A stretch of 64,000 bases of DNA from positions 1,054,001 to 1,118,000 of the forward strand of contig JABMLP010000008.1 of NCBI GenBank assembly GCA_013176395.1, written 5' to 3'. A program made the position numbers and the translations under genes. Under the pieces are notes generated by a model, which made no database searches, was not told the origin of the DNA, and worked only from the letters and a program-made list of their open reading frames with translations. Of this stretch, positions 33,990 through 45,228 are shown one piece after another. Source of the stretch: Venturia oleaginea. Lineage: Eukaryota > Ascomycota > Dothideomycetes > Venturiales > Venturiaceae. The first letter of the stretch is position 1; the number at the start of each line of letters is the position of its first letter.

Positions 33990-35087
33990 AGCTCATAAAT
34001 CTACCATTAGATATCCCCTTGTGTGGGGTGTTATCGGCCCAGTGTATAGGTTATCACCTGATTTGAGAGACTCGTGATTTCCAGAGGCGGGTGATTGTTA
34101 AGGGGATGTTTGACATGTCCAGGTCTACGATCATAGAACACTGGATTTGACTACCGGGTCAGGCTAAATGCTTCAGATCTTTGAGCGGCAATCTAAGGAA
34201 GAAGACGCTATCTGCCTATTGCCTGCCCAGCTAAGGGCGATCTCGGGTCAAAAGCAGCTGCCGTAAATGCTACAAAAGGGACGTGTCAGAAGTGCAGCCG
34301 GGTAGGAATTATAGTGAGTGAAGTAACTGTAATCTTTCTCCCAAAACTACCTTAAATTCTACGAAGCGGCGCAGTCGTCAAATCTTTGAACGCGGTCAGT
34401 ATACGTCAGAGCCGGGATAGATTAGGACTGATGAACGCGAGAGAGAAGGCCTCCCTTGCTGACAATACCAAGCTCTTGTGATCCGACTATTGATCGGAAA
34501 TTTGGACGACCTAAGATCGTCGAAACCCCCGTCCAAAATGTGAGCAAGTACTTATCCGCAATCGTGCGTAAAGGCGCCCAAGGTATATCACACTGGAGAG
34601 AAATTCCCGTGGGTGCAGATAGAAGGAGCGTACCTTCCTAGCACTACCCAGCTCGTCGCGATTTGAGCACGAATTACAAATTCGGACAACCCAGAATCGA
34701 GCGGAGAGCTGTACAATATGTGAGTAAGGATTTAAGCTACTCATCTATTGTTTTTGATCAACTGCATCATATATGCATGGCGATGCAGTCTTCGCCTTCT
34801 TAAGCTTTCCAAACCACGAAATGGTATAGCCGTTCGAGCCACGGCCTGTTTCCAAGAAAATGTGCTGCCTAGCCCAAATGAAAACGTTCAAACCATTTCC
34901 CGATGAAAATGTCGAAGCGAGCTCGCCAGAGCGACAAAGACACGTGCCTTGAACCAGTCAGTACTGCCTGATTTTTGGATTGTATAAACCTTTAAAAATC
35001 AGTTCTCTTTCCCCAAACCTCAGATATCTTTGCACTTATAGACGTACAGCAAATTGTACAATCAACCCTCCACACGAATATTGAACT
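33990..35087. other. Non-coding region with a diverged duplicated module
   Basis: No complete gene. Two related segments at about 34490-34545 and 34670-34725 read KFGRPKIVETPVQN and KFGQPRIERRAVQY, each followed by GTGAG, like repeated exons. See findings. Confidence 0.3.
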
Positions 35088-35447
35088 ATGTCGAATTCCG
35101 AATCTTCCGGCGCTCCATGGCGGCGCGAAATTGTTGGATACAGCAGTGGCCGTGCTAGCGTATTGCGGAAATAAGTGGTGGAGAAAGTGATAATTGCAAG
35201 AGAGAAATCCAAAGAAACGAAGTTTAATTTCAGTCAATACCTCCAGGACCAAGAAGAGGAACAACGATCAAAGATGTTTTCCAGAAAAGTTCGAGTCATA
35301 CCTGCTAACTATCCTTCTGGATTATAGGTCGGGGCCGGCAAGTTCTCATCCGATAAAAAAATCTGCAGGCCAGGAACACGGTACAAGCTCTGCGGCCGAG
35401 TTACAAAACGAGACGATCAAGAATTAGAAGAAATCGCCGACACCTAG
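35088..35447 (+). pseudogene. Possible coding relic with two in-frame stops
   Basis: From an ATG at 35088 one frame continues for 120 codons with only a TAA at 35172 and a TAG near 35325: MSNSESSGAPWRREIVG, then KFNFSQYLQDQEEEQRSKMF, then RYKLCGRVTKRDDQELEEIA. The charged, non-repetitive composition looks protein-like, but there is no family match and it could be chance. Confidence 0.22.
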
Positions 35448-37676
35448 TCATCGATGTCGTGCACCGACCCATATCATCCTTTGTTGATGGAAGAGAGAAT
35501 CGCCTGGCTAAGCTATTGGCTAGCTGCTTCTTTATTTTACCATCCAAATCCTGCAACACTGTCATGCAAAAAGAGTCCCGGAGAATTTCGCTCCCCCAAA
35601 AACTCCCCTACTTCGCATGATGGTCAAGTCTGGACAAATGGATGAGAAGAATGGGCTAAGTATGGTCTCAGGAAGGAATGTATAGTGGGATCGTTTCCGG
35701 CGAGCTAAAGACTTCTTTCGGTATGCGTTGGACAGCTTCGGATTATCATTGTCCCATATTCCGAGGGATGGAGATGATTCAATTTGATAGTGGTTGAGGG
35801 TTGATGATGAAAAGGTCCATCTCGAGGTGATCGGAATTGACGTGCTATTGGTGCCAGTCCCGTGACCTGACGGAGTTATTCCCGGACTCTTGACCGCCCG
35901 ACCAAACCTCTGCATAACTCACCCTCATCTCCACCAACTATTGCCTCAAACACTCCAGTCTTGCGAGATGCCACGCTGAGGATATGGGTACAGTTGAGGC
36001 GCAATTCGATGGCTGTTTTGTTAGCTTGAGGCGCTGAGCAGTTGGGGAAATTACAGGTATGATTACGTTCGCTATCACCAAGTAAACCTTCCCCTATACT
36101 TCTTCAACATATTGCATCCTGCAAAATCCTCCATTAGATGTGCTACCACTGTGTAGCTTGAATCGGGAAGCCCGATTTTCACGTGACTTGTCTTCATCTC
36201 GTCCTAGTCAACGGTCTCGTTGCCTGTTCTGGATTGAATCCTTCTAACCAGCTCTCAAAGATTGGTACACTATCCCCCCAGCTTCGTACCAAATTACAAG
36301 CACGACTAGATCAGATTCGGCTTGCTTTATTACCTCTAGCGTCGCTAATGTTGCCTATTGAGGAAGTGAAGCAATGAGCCTTGACGACGACACAGGTGGG
36401 ACTAGACCGGAAGAATACGCTCCGGACTCTTTTGTGCATGGAATATTGATAGAAACGACCTCTGGTATCATGTTCCAATTCCCAACATTTGAACACAGCC
36501 TCAACTAATATCAGCCTTGCCATGTTCTTCGGCACATTGGATCGACGGCAGACGATGATCCAGAGCAGATCCTGATGATCATGCCTATTGGCAACCAGGC
36601 CGATAGTCCCTGCCAACCGTATGCTAATTAAGATGGCACCTCTAGGACTACAAACACACGAAGGATTCAAACAGATCAGTATCATCCCATAATCACACCA
36701 CCAAACTATGAACATCTCTCGAAGCAAAAATGATCTTAGCATGGACAGCTATTTTCTATACTTCATCTGCCCAATTTTCTTGCGAGCCACTTGCTTCCAG
36801 CAAGGCTTGCGCACTAATGAACAAGCGACCTGTCAACTGTCATTGATGCATTGATGCAGCCCTGAAAGCTCAGGTGCGTCCGCCCCACATTTATTTTGTG
36901 GAGAGACATCTTCATACAACACCCGCCCGTTGATGAATGGCCATTGGCGCATCTATGAGCAGTGCGTGACGATACTGGCCTCCAGGTTGGCCGACGTGAA
37001 CCCCCAGATTCTGATTGAGATGCTTATCGTGTGCCAGGCCTGATTACAAACCGCACTCGAAGGCTATTTCCATGCCTTATTCGATGCAAAAGGGGGTTGG
37101 AATCAGTGCAGCGGATCACCAATGACGTTTCTCAGACAGTTTACTTTACGCTTCAGCCCGCAATCACTTACAGGAGCCAAAGCCTGTGAGTGGCTCGTCC
37201 ACTTGGGTCTAACGTAGTAGACAATGCGGCCCGTTTTGCCACTTCCAATCATGCGCAAAGAGCGGATCTAGTCTTCGGCAGCCCAATCATCACGCAAACT
37301 ATGTCTACCCTTCACTAAGAAACGAGATCAATGTGGAAGCCATAGCTTCTATGCTGATCACACAAAGCTATGAGATTTATGTCACATCGTGGGATAGCGT
37401 CCAGTTCCTAGATGCCCTATTACTTTATGGACCAGTCGAAATATCCTAGAGCAGTCATCATACCTTCCGAAGGAGAAAGCCGTATATGGCTGGTATCAAG
37501 CTGCGGCGCTTTGGTATGCTTTATACATGCGACTCAAATGCATATCTCCAACCTTGATTCCTATCATATATCCATGCATGTCTCCAGCTCACAATCCATA
37601 AGAGCCTCGTGATGCATGCCCATCTTAATGTGCATTTGAATTTCCACATTCTTGTATTGTAAACCTTTTCACTTCT
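35448..37676. other. Gene-poor stretch
   Basis: No open frame with family features on either strand and no TIRs, LTRs or tandem repeats seen. Probably intergenic or old repeat remains. Confidence 0.4.
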
Positions 37677-37691
37677 ATGTATCACATTACA

Positions 37692-38744
37692 ATGCCTTAC
37701 AGACGTTCTAGGCTATATGATAGCGAGGACGAGCTCCCAGAGTCAGATGACGAACTCATTATGACCGTTCTCATTAATTTGGGAATTCAAGAACGACCAG
37801 ACCTTGAAAGGACGAGTTCCCCTACCGTCAGAACTACGGATTCAGCGCGGTCCAGTTACACGGTAGTCGACGAGACATCGCCGAAAAGGTGTTCCGCCCC
37901 ATTTCCAGAAGCATCGAATGAGTGGACTAGTGTAGGTTGATCGGAGCATCCCTCCCCAACATCATTTTCCAACGTTCTGTCGCACCTCTTTTCAAGAATA
38001 CAACATATCGATACAAGTTTTGCATTCTTTCAATCATGTCAAAGCTCCGGCTCACGAATCTCGTTTTAGGCTTTCCGAAAATCAATCGACGATCGTCGAC
38101 AACAAGCATCAGCAGAGAAGCAACAACTGAAAGAACAAGTCACGGTTTTGAGACGTGAAGTTATACGACTGAGAGGTAGCAAGACCTCTACCCTATTATA
38201 TCATACCAGACCTCATATGCTGACTGGCTCAGCTGGGATCCTTGCGGAGAGAGAACAGGAAAGGGAACAGATCGAGGATTTGAAGCAGCAACTGCATGAA
38301 TCTCAAAGTATGTATCCTTACCTGATATTGCTTACGACGAGGGGACTCTGCTAACATACGTTCTGCGAGATAGTAAGAGTCGGACGGTGGCAAAATAGTT
38401 GTCGTCAGATGCGCCTTGAAAACCAACACCTGCTGGCTGTGAGATCGGGGTTGGAACGGAAAAATCAATGTAAGAATACACCTCGCCGTTTTTCTCGCTC
38501 TTCTTTTCCATGGTCTTCACCGCGTTGTAAACACCTATTTACTGACTCAGCGTCTTCAGGGATCGAGTCTCAAATCGACTCGTTACTCCACGAGAACTTC
38601 GATCATATCGACCAATTCGCTGCTCCCACCCAAGTCGACTTCAACATACCATCAACGCTTACCTCAAGGGCATCTGAGGACTCCCCATCGCCATCATCCT
38701 CCACGACTACGGTAGCACCATTCCCTACCATTCCAAGGCGATAA
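37692..38744 (+). CDS. Five-exon coiled-coil protein of unknown function
   Basis: Exons 37692-37931, 38070-38175, 38233-38307, 38374-38469 and 38560-38744 join in frame to 233 codons plus stop, with GT..AG introns of 138, 57, 66 and 90 nt. The exon phases fit exactly, which is strong evidence for a real gene. The N-terminal part is acidic and disordered (SEDELPESDDELIMTVLINLG). Exons 2-5 form a long coiled coil (QQASAEKQQLKEQVTVLRRE, EREQEREQIEDLKQQLHESQ, then MRLENQHLLAVRSGLERKNQ), and the C terminus is Ser/Thr/Pro-rich. An in-frame ATG at 37677 would add five residues. No known domain recognised; it stands alone within transposon DNA. A transcription-factor or structural role would be a guess. 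Confidence 0.65.
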
Positions 38745-39457
38745 GATGAGACTGTGAGTTGGGAGTTTGGCGATTGTAAAAATACCCCTGGGATCTGGTC
38801 CACGAGACAACTCGACAGGCGGATACTCGATAGCCTTTTAGGGCGTTTGGAGTATACAAAGACACCATAAGGGAATGAAGGTATGGGATTTTCATGGGAC
38901 TTTGTGGTTGCTTTATGATATACAGGAAATGTTCGAGATTTTTATCATCCTTTGTAGATTTTCTCCATCTTTGATTAAGTCTTCAATTATACCGATCATA
39001 TTTTTGCAGCTCGGTCTTCCGATCAGGATCCTCACGCCATCACGATGACGCTCCATATTCCAGGCAAAAAATGCCACAGCTATCTAATTCAACACGACTA
39101 TCCATCTTAAGATTACAGAAACATCTAGTCCACTTCCCCTCAACGGACGATGCCATCATCAAAACCCTTCAAGCGAACTCAAACCTCAAAGACCAAAATT
39201 TCATCCCAAATATCCAAAATCTTTAACTACACGGCAATTTATGATCGAAAAAAAATCGGCAACAACTTAACACCCAGCATAATCCTCTCATTGTCCCTCA
39301 AAATCATCCCGCCAAGCCCCTCCTTCCACATTCCCATCCATCAAACCCATGCAAATCCAACTTATACGATGTATTTCCCCGCACAACTCAAACCTAAGAT
39401 CCGACTCAGATAATCTCAACATGAGAGAAACCAAGCGTGTAGATACTATTATATATA
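38745..39457. other. Intergenic region
   Basis: No gene or repeat recognised; includes the 3' flank of the coiled-coil gene. Confidence 0.4.
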
Positions 39458-39804
39458 ACGTATTCCACCACCGAGCCGGCCACACCACCGAGCTGGCCAC
39501 TTTTCCTTGGCACGACCACCTCATATTACGCCTCTTCAATTTTATCGCTATCAACAATAGATTCCAAGTCTGTCTTGCTGCTATCTGATTCAGAAGATAG
39601 CTCAATATCCTACACCTTCGCGCATTGCGCCCAGGCTTTGAAATTGGCCAGAGGTATAGGCCTGAAGAGCGAGATCAATCCTGCCTTCTTCTTGAACGGC
39701 TATCGCGTTGCGTTGTTGAGACATTGCGTGTTGAAGAGGATAAGGGCTGTGCCAAGGAAAAGTGGCCGGCTCGGTGGTGTGGCCAGCTCGGTGGTGGAAT
39801 ACGT
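39458..39804 (-). mobile_element. MITE derived from the pogo family by internal deletion
   Basis: 347 bp with about 41-bp inverted ends (ACGTATTCCACCACCGAGCC... at both ends) and TA on both sides. On the minus strand it holds the first about 100 bp of a transposase ORF like copy B (Met-Ser-Gln-Gln-Arg start) and the last about 100 bp of one like copy A (acidic tail before the stop), with everything between missing. It inserted 10 bp beyond the stop codon of MULE copy 2. Confidence 0.85.
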
Positions 39805-41606
39805 TATATACAGTTTAAAAGAGACTTGGCCCCATCGATTCAGGCCCAAAGGCTGCCTCCTGTACACCCTGAGACCGCCCTCCTTGATTCTCCAAGTCCG
39901 GGCAGTCACAAATCAAGCGATTACACGCTGTACACGGATCAAGTGGGCATTTGGCCGTGGTATGGCCAGTACGCTGACATGACATACACTTCGTAGGCTC
40001 CCTACGAGCCCTCTTTTGAAGTGGTAAAGTTGCTTGCAAAGGGACGTCATTGTTTGCTGTACGGCGTGAATCTACATACGCTGGTTATATGACGATGGCT
40101 CATTGCCCTGAGTAGAGTTTGAAGTCGTATTCGAGGGCAAATTTGAATCGGAGTTCAAAACTGTTACCGTCGTAATATCAGCCTCGTAAGCAGCCTCTTT
40201 TTCTGCCCGCTTTGCCAGAATTTCGTTGAACTCAGTATCCTTGGCGGCCGTAGTCTCTTCGCCAGTCTCTTCAAATACGGCTTCATCCGACTCTGACGAT
40301 GATGAGGACTCTGACGAGATCAAAACAGTGACGTCTACTCTCTGGCGGCGCTTTGCAGTGGTTTTGGACGGTAGTTTTTGTGTTCGAGTAGATCTATCGG
40401 CGGAAGTAGAACCCTGGCGTTTGGCGTCCCTTCGAATCGAGTTTTAACGTTATCCTTGCGATATCTGTTGTGACGAGGCCGCTCAGGCTTGTGGCTGGCC
40501 TCATTTGGCAATGTTCTTTTATCAGGAATGAGATTTGAGTAGAACTGGGCGAAGAGAGGCTTCGTATATATCTCGCCAAGTCTGGCGCTCATATATAGAC
40601 GAAAGGCCATTGTTGTAGACGAGAGATATATCGTACTTATAGTGTAGCATCGCCGCAAAGGCGTGAGCGCATGGTAACCGTAAATCTCGCCACTCTAGGC
40701 ATGAACAGTGTTGGTTATAGACGTCTACAACCCATCCTACAGCGCCAGGTGATTCATGAAGCCTTACGATCGCCACTCGCTCATTGGATGGGTAACAAAG
40801 CATCCGGCGGCCGATATTGAGCTATCAGTTTGGTGTTGAGTGCCGAATTTTGTGAATCTTTGCCCATAGAACTCCTCTTTACCGTTATTGAATGACTTGC
40901 GCTCATAACAGGTATACATGTACTTGGTCCAGAGAGCCTCAAGCATATGTAGAGGGTTGAGCTTTCTTTCTTCACAAAATCGGCTGTTCATAGACTCTCC
41001 AATATTGGAAGTTGTATGACCATAGCGAGGATATTCAACCAAAGGCGCATAGGCAGAACAATACCGACCTTTGTCGTCAATGCCGTCGAGATGGGTAACT
41101 GCCGCAGGGTTGAGAGCACGAATCTGTTCAATGAATTAAGCGTGTTCACTGACTGAAGAAGCCTGCATCGCCTGGCGAAAGAGAGCCTCAATAGGCTTAC
41201 CGAAACTACCTGACACGTTCTCTGCAAGATGCTGTGTACAATAGTAGTTGAAAGCATACGGTTCTGGGAAGAATTTGTTGATCGCAGGGTCAAGGCCTTT
41301 GCCTCTATCAGAGATAATAGTAAAGCGAATGTCATCTTCAGCTTCTTGAGCCTCAATTGTGGTGTATGGCTTTAAAAGGCGCGGCTGAAGAAGCTCAAAG
41401 AACCAACAGCACCTCTCCTTTGACTCTGTTGGAACGAGGGCCCAACAAAGGATAAGCACGTTCTCATTAGGGTCAATAGTTGAGGCAATGAGCAAGACGT
41501 CACCAAAGGTAGATGAGCAATGCTCACTGTCAAGGACGAGAAATTTGCGACCGAAATGCCAAGCAAGAACCCAGGCCGTTGGTAATACCGCCGCGGCGAG
41601 GAAGAC

Positions 41607-43744
41607 TTATCTCATAAATCAGACGCTACAATTGTGTGTTTTCATGGAAAGCGCTAGACCATTTACGGTATCGCTCCAGACCCCAAATTCCTAAAAACTC
41701 CGCCAACTTCCTTTATCCAATCAAAACTACCGGTGGCTCCGCCACCGACATGCCCCCCTACCCAGACCCACTTTCAAGCTCCACCAAGCTCCTACAACCA
41801 ATTAAACCCAAGAACCCCTACCATCCCAAAAACACACAATCGTAGCGTCTGAGCGAAAATGGGCGCGGTTTGTATGGGCGGCCGCTATCATCAATCTTCG
41901 AATTTATGCGTTTTTATAAACACCACAATGTACACCGCGAATATCGATCAAACAAAGACATAACTTTATAGCGCTGGTTTTCTTGTATATAGCACACTTT
42001 ATTTAAATACCACCTCCATTCTCGAATGTCTTCTCATGGATTTGGCGTGCATCGACTCTGAAGCCTGCGGCCGCTATCCAAAAGCCCGACCTTTGGACCC
42101 CCAGGCAAACGTGCAGATTTCGAGGTATAAACACCATAATAAAGAAGCCCATGAGATTGATATTGATCTCGTACGTAGTGTATTCAGAATCCCAGTCCAG
42201 GCGTTGTGGTGTTCTGTACAGTGGTGGTGTAAACGTCGAAATCCGGACCCTAACCCTGATAACTACACCATACATGTATACACCACCACACCGGTCGCAT
42301 TATCCCTAAACTTCGTATGCTGGTAAGATGGACCCCTCTCTCACACCTCGTACCTGTTCCATCGAAATAATCATGAGTCTATATGTCGTGTTCATCGACG
42401 TGAGAAAGCCCATTTGCCGTAAGCTATATACTGACGCATTGCAGCATTCATCGGTGTTCGTAAGATCCTAGGAGTTCCGAGAAGCTCCTACAACCAAGCT
42501 TCTTCACCAGCTGTAGCACACTTGTCAGCAACTGGTGCCTTTAAGCTCGCGACGTTCAGCATTCGCAACCTCCCAGGGGTTCCGCGAAGTTCCTGCAACC
42601 AATTAGATAATACCACACCCGCACCGGAATCTGATATCGGGTGGCGTATCCGTGAGTGCAGGTTGTAGAGCAGGCATCGACAAGCTCCTATAAGTTCCGG
42701 CAGGTTCCAGGTTTACACACAATGCCTCCAGCAGCCAAGAGGCAGCAGCCAAGAGGCAGCAGAATCGACGAGGTCGAACTGACTCCTCAAGGCAGCCGCA
42801 GCAACGGCGCGACCACCTACCATCTTCTTCCTCGTCCACACCCTCTTCGGAGGTAGACCTCCGTGTACAGCTCGCGTTGGTACCGACGTCCGATCTCTCC
42901 TTTCTTCCCAGTGTGATTGATACCAGATCGCGCTGTATAGACCCACCACCACGCCACGAGGACGTGCTCCCACCCAAGCTCTTAAGAAGTCCTGGAAGCT
43001 CCAACCACGAAGGCTTAGCAAGTCCAAGACCTCTTGTATCTTATCCGACGCGCTGATTTTGGGCTGGCGCGATGACGATGACGGAAGGCGAGTAGACGAC
43101 GAAGGTATATATGGACGGTAAGGGCGAGGGACAGGAGTCTGTATATCTTCGAGTTCTATTTCGGCGTCCTCGAGATCTTCTTCGGACTCATCATCCGAAT
43201 CTTCTTCCAAAAAGGTGGGGGAACTGGCAGGAGGTGTAGAGAGTTGACTCGACGGTGGGACAATAGGACTTGTGGGAGGGGCAGCTGAAAGCAGAGAACT
43301 TGAGGGCGGTATAAAAGAGTCCATGCTAATAATTTGACGCGTATATAATAAGTAAAAGTGGTGTTATGATTTTGGGGTTGTGTGGTGATAGCGGTCGCCC
43401 ATACAAACCGCGCCCATTTGCTCTCAGACTCCCGGTGTGTTTTCTTCCTTCCGTGACGCTCATTGGCTGTTGGAGCTTTTTGGAGCTTAAAAGTGGGCCT
43501 ATATAGGTACCATGCTGGTACCATGCTGGTGGCGTAGCCACCAAATGGTCTAATTGGTGGGAGGAACATGGTGGAACTTGGTTTGGTGGATGTGCGTCTA
43601 GGGTGGATTAGCGGGGAAGCCGCGAATGGATATGATTGGACAAAGGAATTTGGTGGAGCTTAGCGGAACTTTTGAATGCCTCGAATTTGAGGCGGTAAGG
43701 AACGGAAGGAAGAAAACATATCGGGAGTCTGATTTATGAGATAA
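41607..43744. mobile_element. 2.1-kb DNA element with 8-bp target duplication and palindromic ends
   Basis: Perfect 18-bp terminal inverted repeats (TTATCTCATAAATCAGAC) and a perfect 8-bp duplication AGGAAGAC at 41599-41606 and 43745-43752, inside MULE copy 2. Each end is itself a long hairpin-like unit. The left unit, about 41620-41852, has arms CAGACGCTAC(A/G)ATTGTGTGTT; the right unit, about 43427-43730, has arms CAGACTCCCG plus GTTTTCTTCC. Directly inside both is a shared inverted stretch (ATGGGCGCGGTTTGTATGGG at 41869 and its complement near 43410). Short AGCTCC motifs recur near both ends. The 8-bp duplication points to hAT or the KDZ group; no catalytic domain is present, so it is non-autonomous. 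Confidence 0.8.
42713..43324 (-). CDS. ORF in the 2.1-kb element, probable N-terminal transposase fragment
   Basis: Minus-strand frame of 203 codons. The first about 120 residues look like real protein: a Ser/Pro-rich start (MDSFIPPSSSLLSAAPPTSP), an acidic stretch (EEDSDDESEEDLEDAEIELE), then SDKIQEVLDLLSLRGWSFQD, a short helical motif ending FLRAWVG. After that the composition changes and looks non-coding, which suggests an internal deletion joined here. I do not recognise the family. Confidence 0.4.
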   Translation of the reverse strand: MDSFIPPSSSLLSAAPPTSPIVPPSSQLSTPPASSPTFLEEDSDDESEEDLEDAEIELEDIQTPVPRPYRPYIPSSSTRLPSSSSRQPKISASDKIQEVLDLLSLRGWSFQDFLRAWVGARPRGVVVGLYSAIWYQSHWEERRDRTSVPTRAVHGGLPPKRVWTRKKMVGGRAVAAAALRSQFDLVDSAASWLLPLGCWRHCV

Positions 43745-44417
43745 AGGAAGACATCCTTCTTGGCCGTTGCAAAACGAATATAGGCGCCATTGTATGTACC
43801 ATCGTCGTGTATTGCGTCAATTGTGTCCTGGGTAATGCGTCCGCCTTCGAGTAGATTTCCATGTTGCTTGATAAAGGCTAGAATCGGGGTAATAAGCTGA
43901 AACTGCTGCTCCGCATCGCCATCTAGGTTAAGAAGAACCCGTTTGATCGTACGAAGGGCTTGAGTATATAATAGCTTCATACCAGTGTTGAGACGAGTAT
44001 TACTGCGTATTGTTCGAGGAGCGATTTGGCGGTCGTTGACAATAATGTCAAGATTATACCGTGCTTGGTATTTAACGCTTCGCGGAATCACCCAATCTAG
44101 GTGATCTGAGGCCTGGCAAGTATGGGGCCGAAGGATGCGGAGTTTAGGTCAAGGCTTGTCGGTGTAGTAGGCAACGCGCACCTTACAATGTTAGTGAATT
44201 CAAAGAGGGAGAGACTGAATATTACCTGGAAGGTACACTTTAGAGACGTCCATTTGCGGCATTCAGCTGCCCACAAGCGATCAGTGCCATTCTTGACTTT
44301 AAAGGATTCGTGCGCATCAACGATAGCATCGGTGATAATATTTGCCCTGGCCTTGAGCGATTCAAACTCCATTCCAATTGTAAGAGTAGGGTAGAGGAGC
44401 CTGTCGGCAGGCGGCAT

Positions 44418-45228
44418 TATAAGGCTGAATTAAGAGCGAAGTATTAAGTAACAGCGACGACGACTTAGTAGTACTGAAGGTTGAGTTGATGTTGTCGTAG
44501 AAGGTGTACTTAGTTGACCAATTAGAGAGATGTATGCGTACGGCAAATTATTATTCCGAGATGTATGTGAATGTCATATCAAAGGCGATGTATGCAGGTG
44601 TAATTTGATGTATGCGATTGTCATAATTTGCGATGTATGTGGGCTGACAGTATTTGCCCGGAAACTTTATCCATCTTATTGTTACGCAGAGGCTATGGCT
44701 CAAAGTAATCTAGCTGGATTTGGCTAATCCGTACAGTAGCGTTCAAGTGGTCCGGGGCGACAATATCGTATCAAACAAGTGAAGCGAAGTTTGCAAGATA
44801 TAAGAGTCGTGAATTGGGCTAAGTAACTAAAAGCAATAGCGAAGTAACTAAAGAGTGAAGATACGAGACACTGAGGGAGCAGAGTCTCGTCCTTCATATA
44901 GGGATCCATCTCCTAAGAAATCCTAGCTCTTCCATATGTTCATATTGAACATGATGAAGCAAATGAACCTGGAAGTTCATTTTGTTCATTTCGCCAAGAA
45001 TGACGAGAATGCTCCACACGTGATCTTACACCATCTTTGTAACGATCAACCAATCATAAAGAAATAGAATGGCATGCCTTTGAATGCACATGAATTCAAT
45101 CAAATACATCCGAATACAAACGAATATATGTCCACGTGACAGTATCTGTAACATAGCCCTCCTTCTTAGTAAGCTGGTCCCTCAGCGCTTACTTAAGGTG
45201 GCACGAGCCCCGCAGCCCAAAATCAAAG
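44418..45228. other. MULE subterminal region and unclassified repeat DNA
   Basis: Between 44528 and 44650 the motif GATGTATG occurs five times, a likely subterminal repeat of MULE copy 2; similar motifs flank MULE copy 1. At 44725-44763 the minus strand begins TGTCGCCCCGGACCAC, which resembles an LTR start, but no partner was found. No gene. Confidence 0.35.

Larger units (their letters stand above)
39815..44417 (-). pseudogene. Mutator-like (MULE) transposase, copy 2, interrupted and degraded
   Basis: Minus strand. N-terminal exon-like frame MPPADRLLYPTLTIGMEFES from 44417, a possible short intron after KCTFQ, then the part before the catalytic domain (SVKYQARYNLDIIVNDRQIA) and HGNLLEGGRITQDTIDAIHD. 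The 2.1-kb element at 41607-43744 cuts it at the VFLAAAVLP codons. It resumes with KFLVLDSEHCSSTFGDVLLI, IISDRGKGLDPAINKFFPE and a stop at HA*FIEQIR (41134). After further shifts come a SWIM finger (CSCLEWRDLRLPCAHAFAA), an acidic region and a zinc knuckle (CMSCQRTGHTTAKC), with the stop at 39815. It supplies the N terminus missing from copy 1. Confidence 0.85.

Noticed and set aside
42248..42260. CCCTAACCCT, telomere-like
   Set aside because: Less than two units; chance is sufficient.
44725..44763. LTR-like start TGTCGCCCCGG on the minus strand, possible 3' LTR of the chromovirus
   Set aside because: No second copy, no polypurine tract next to it and no end could be placed.
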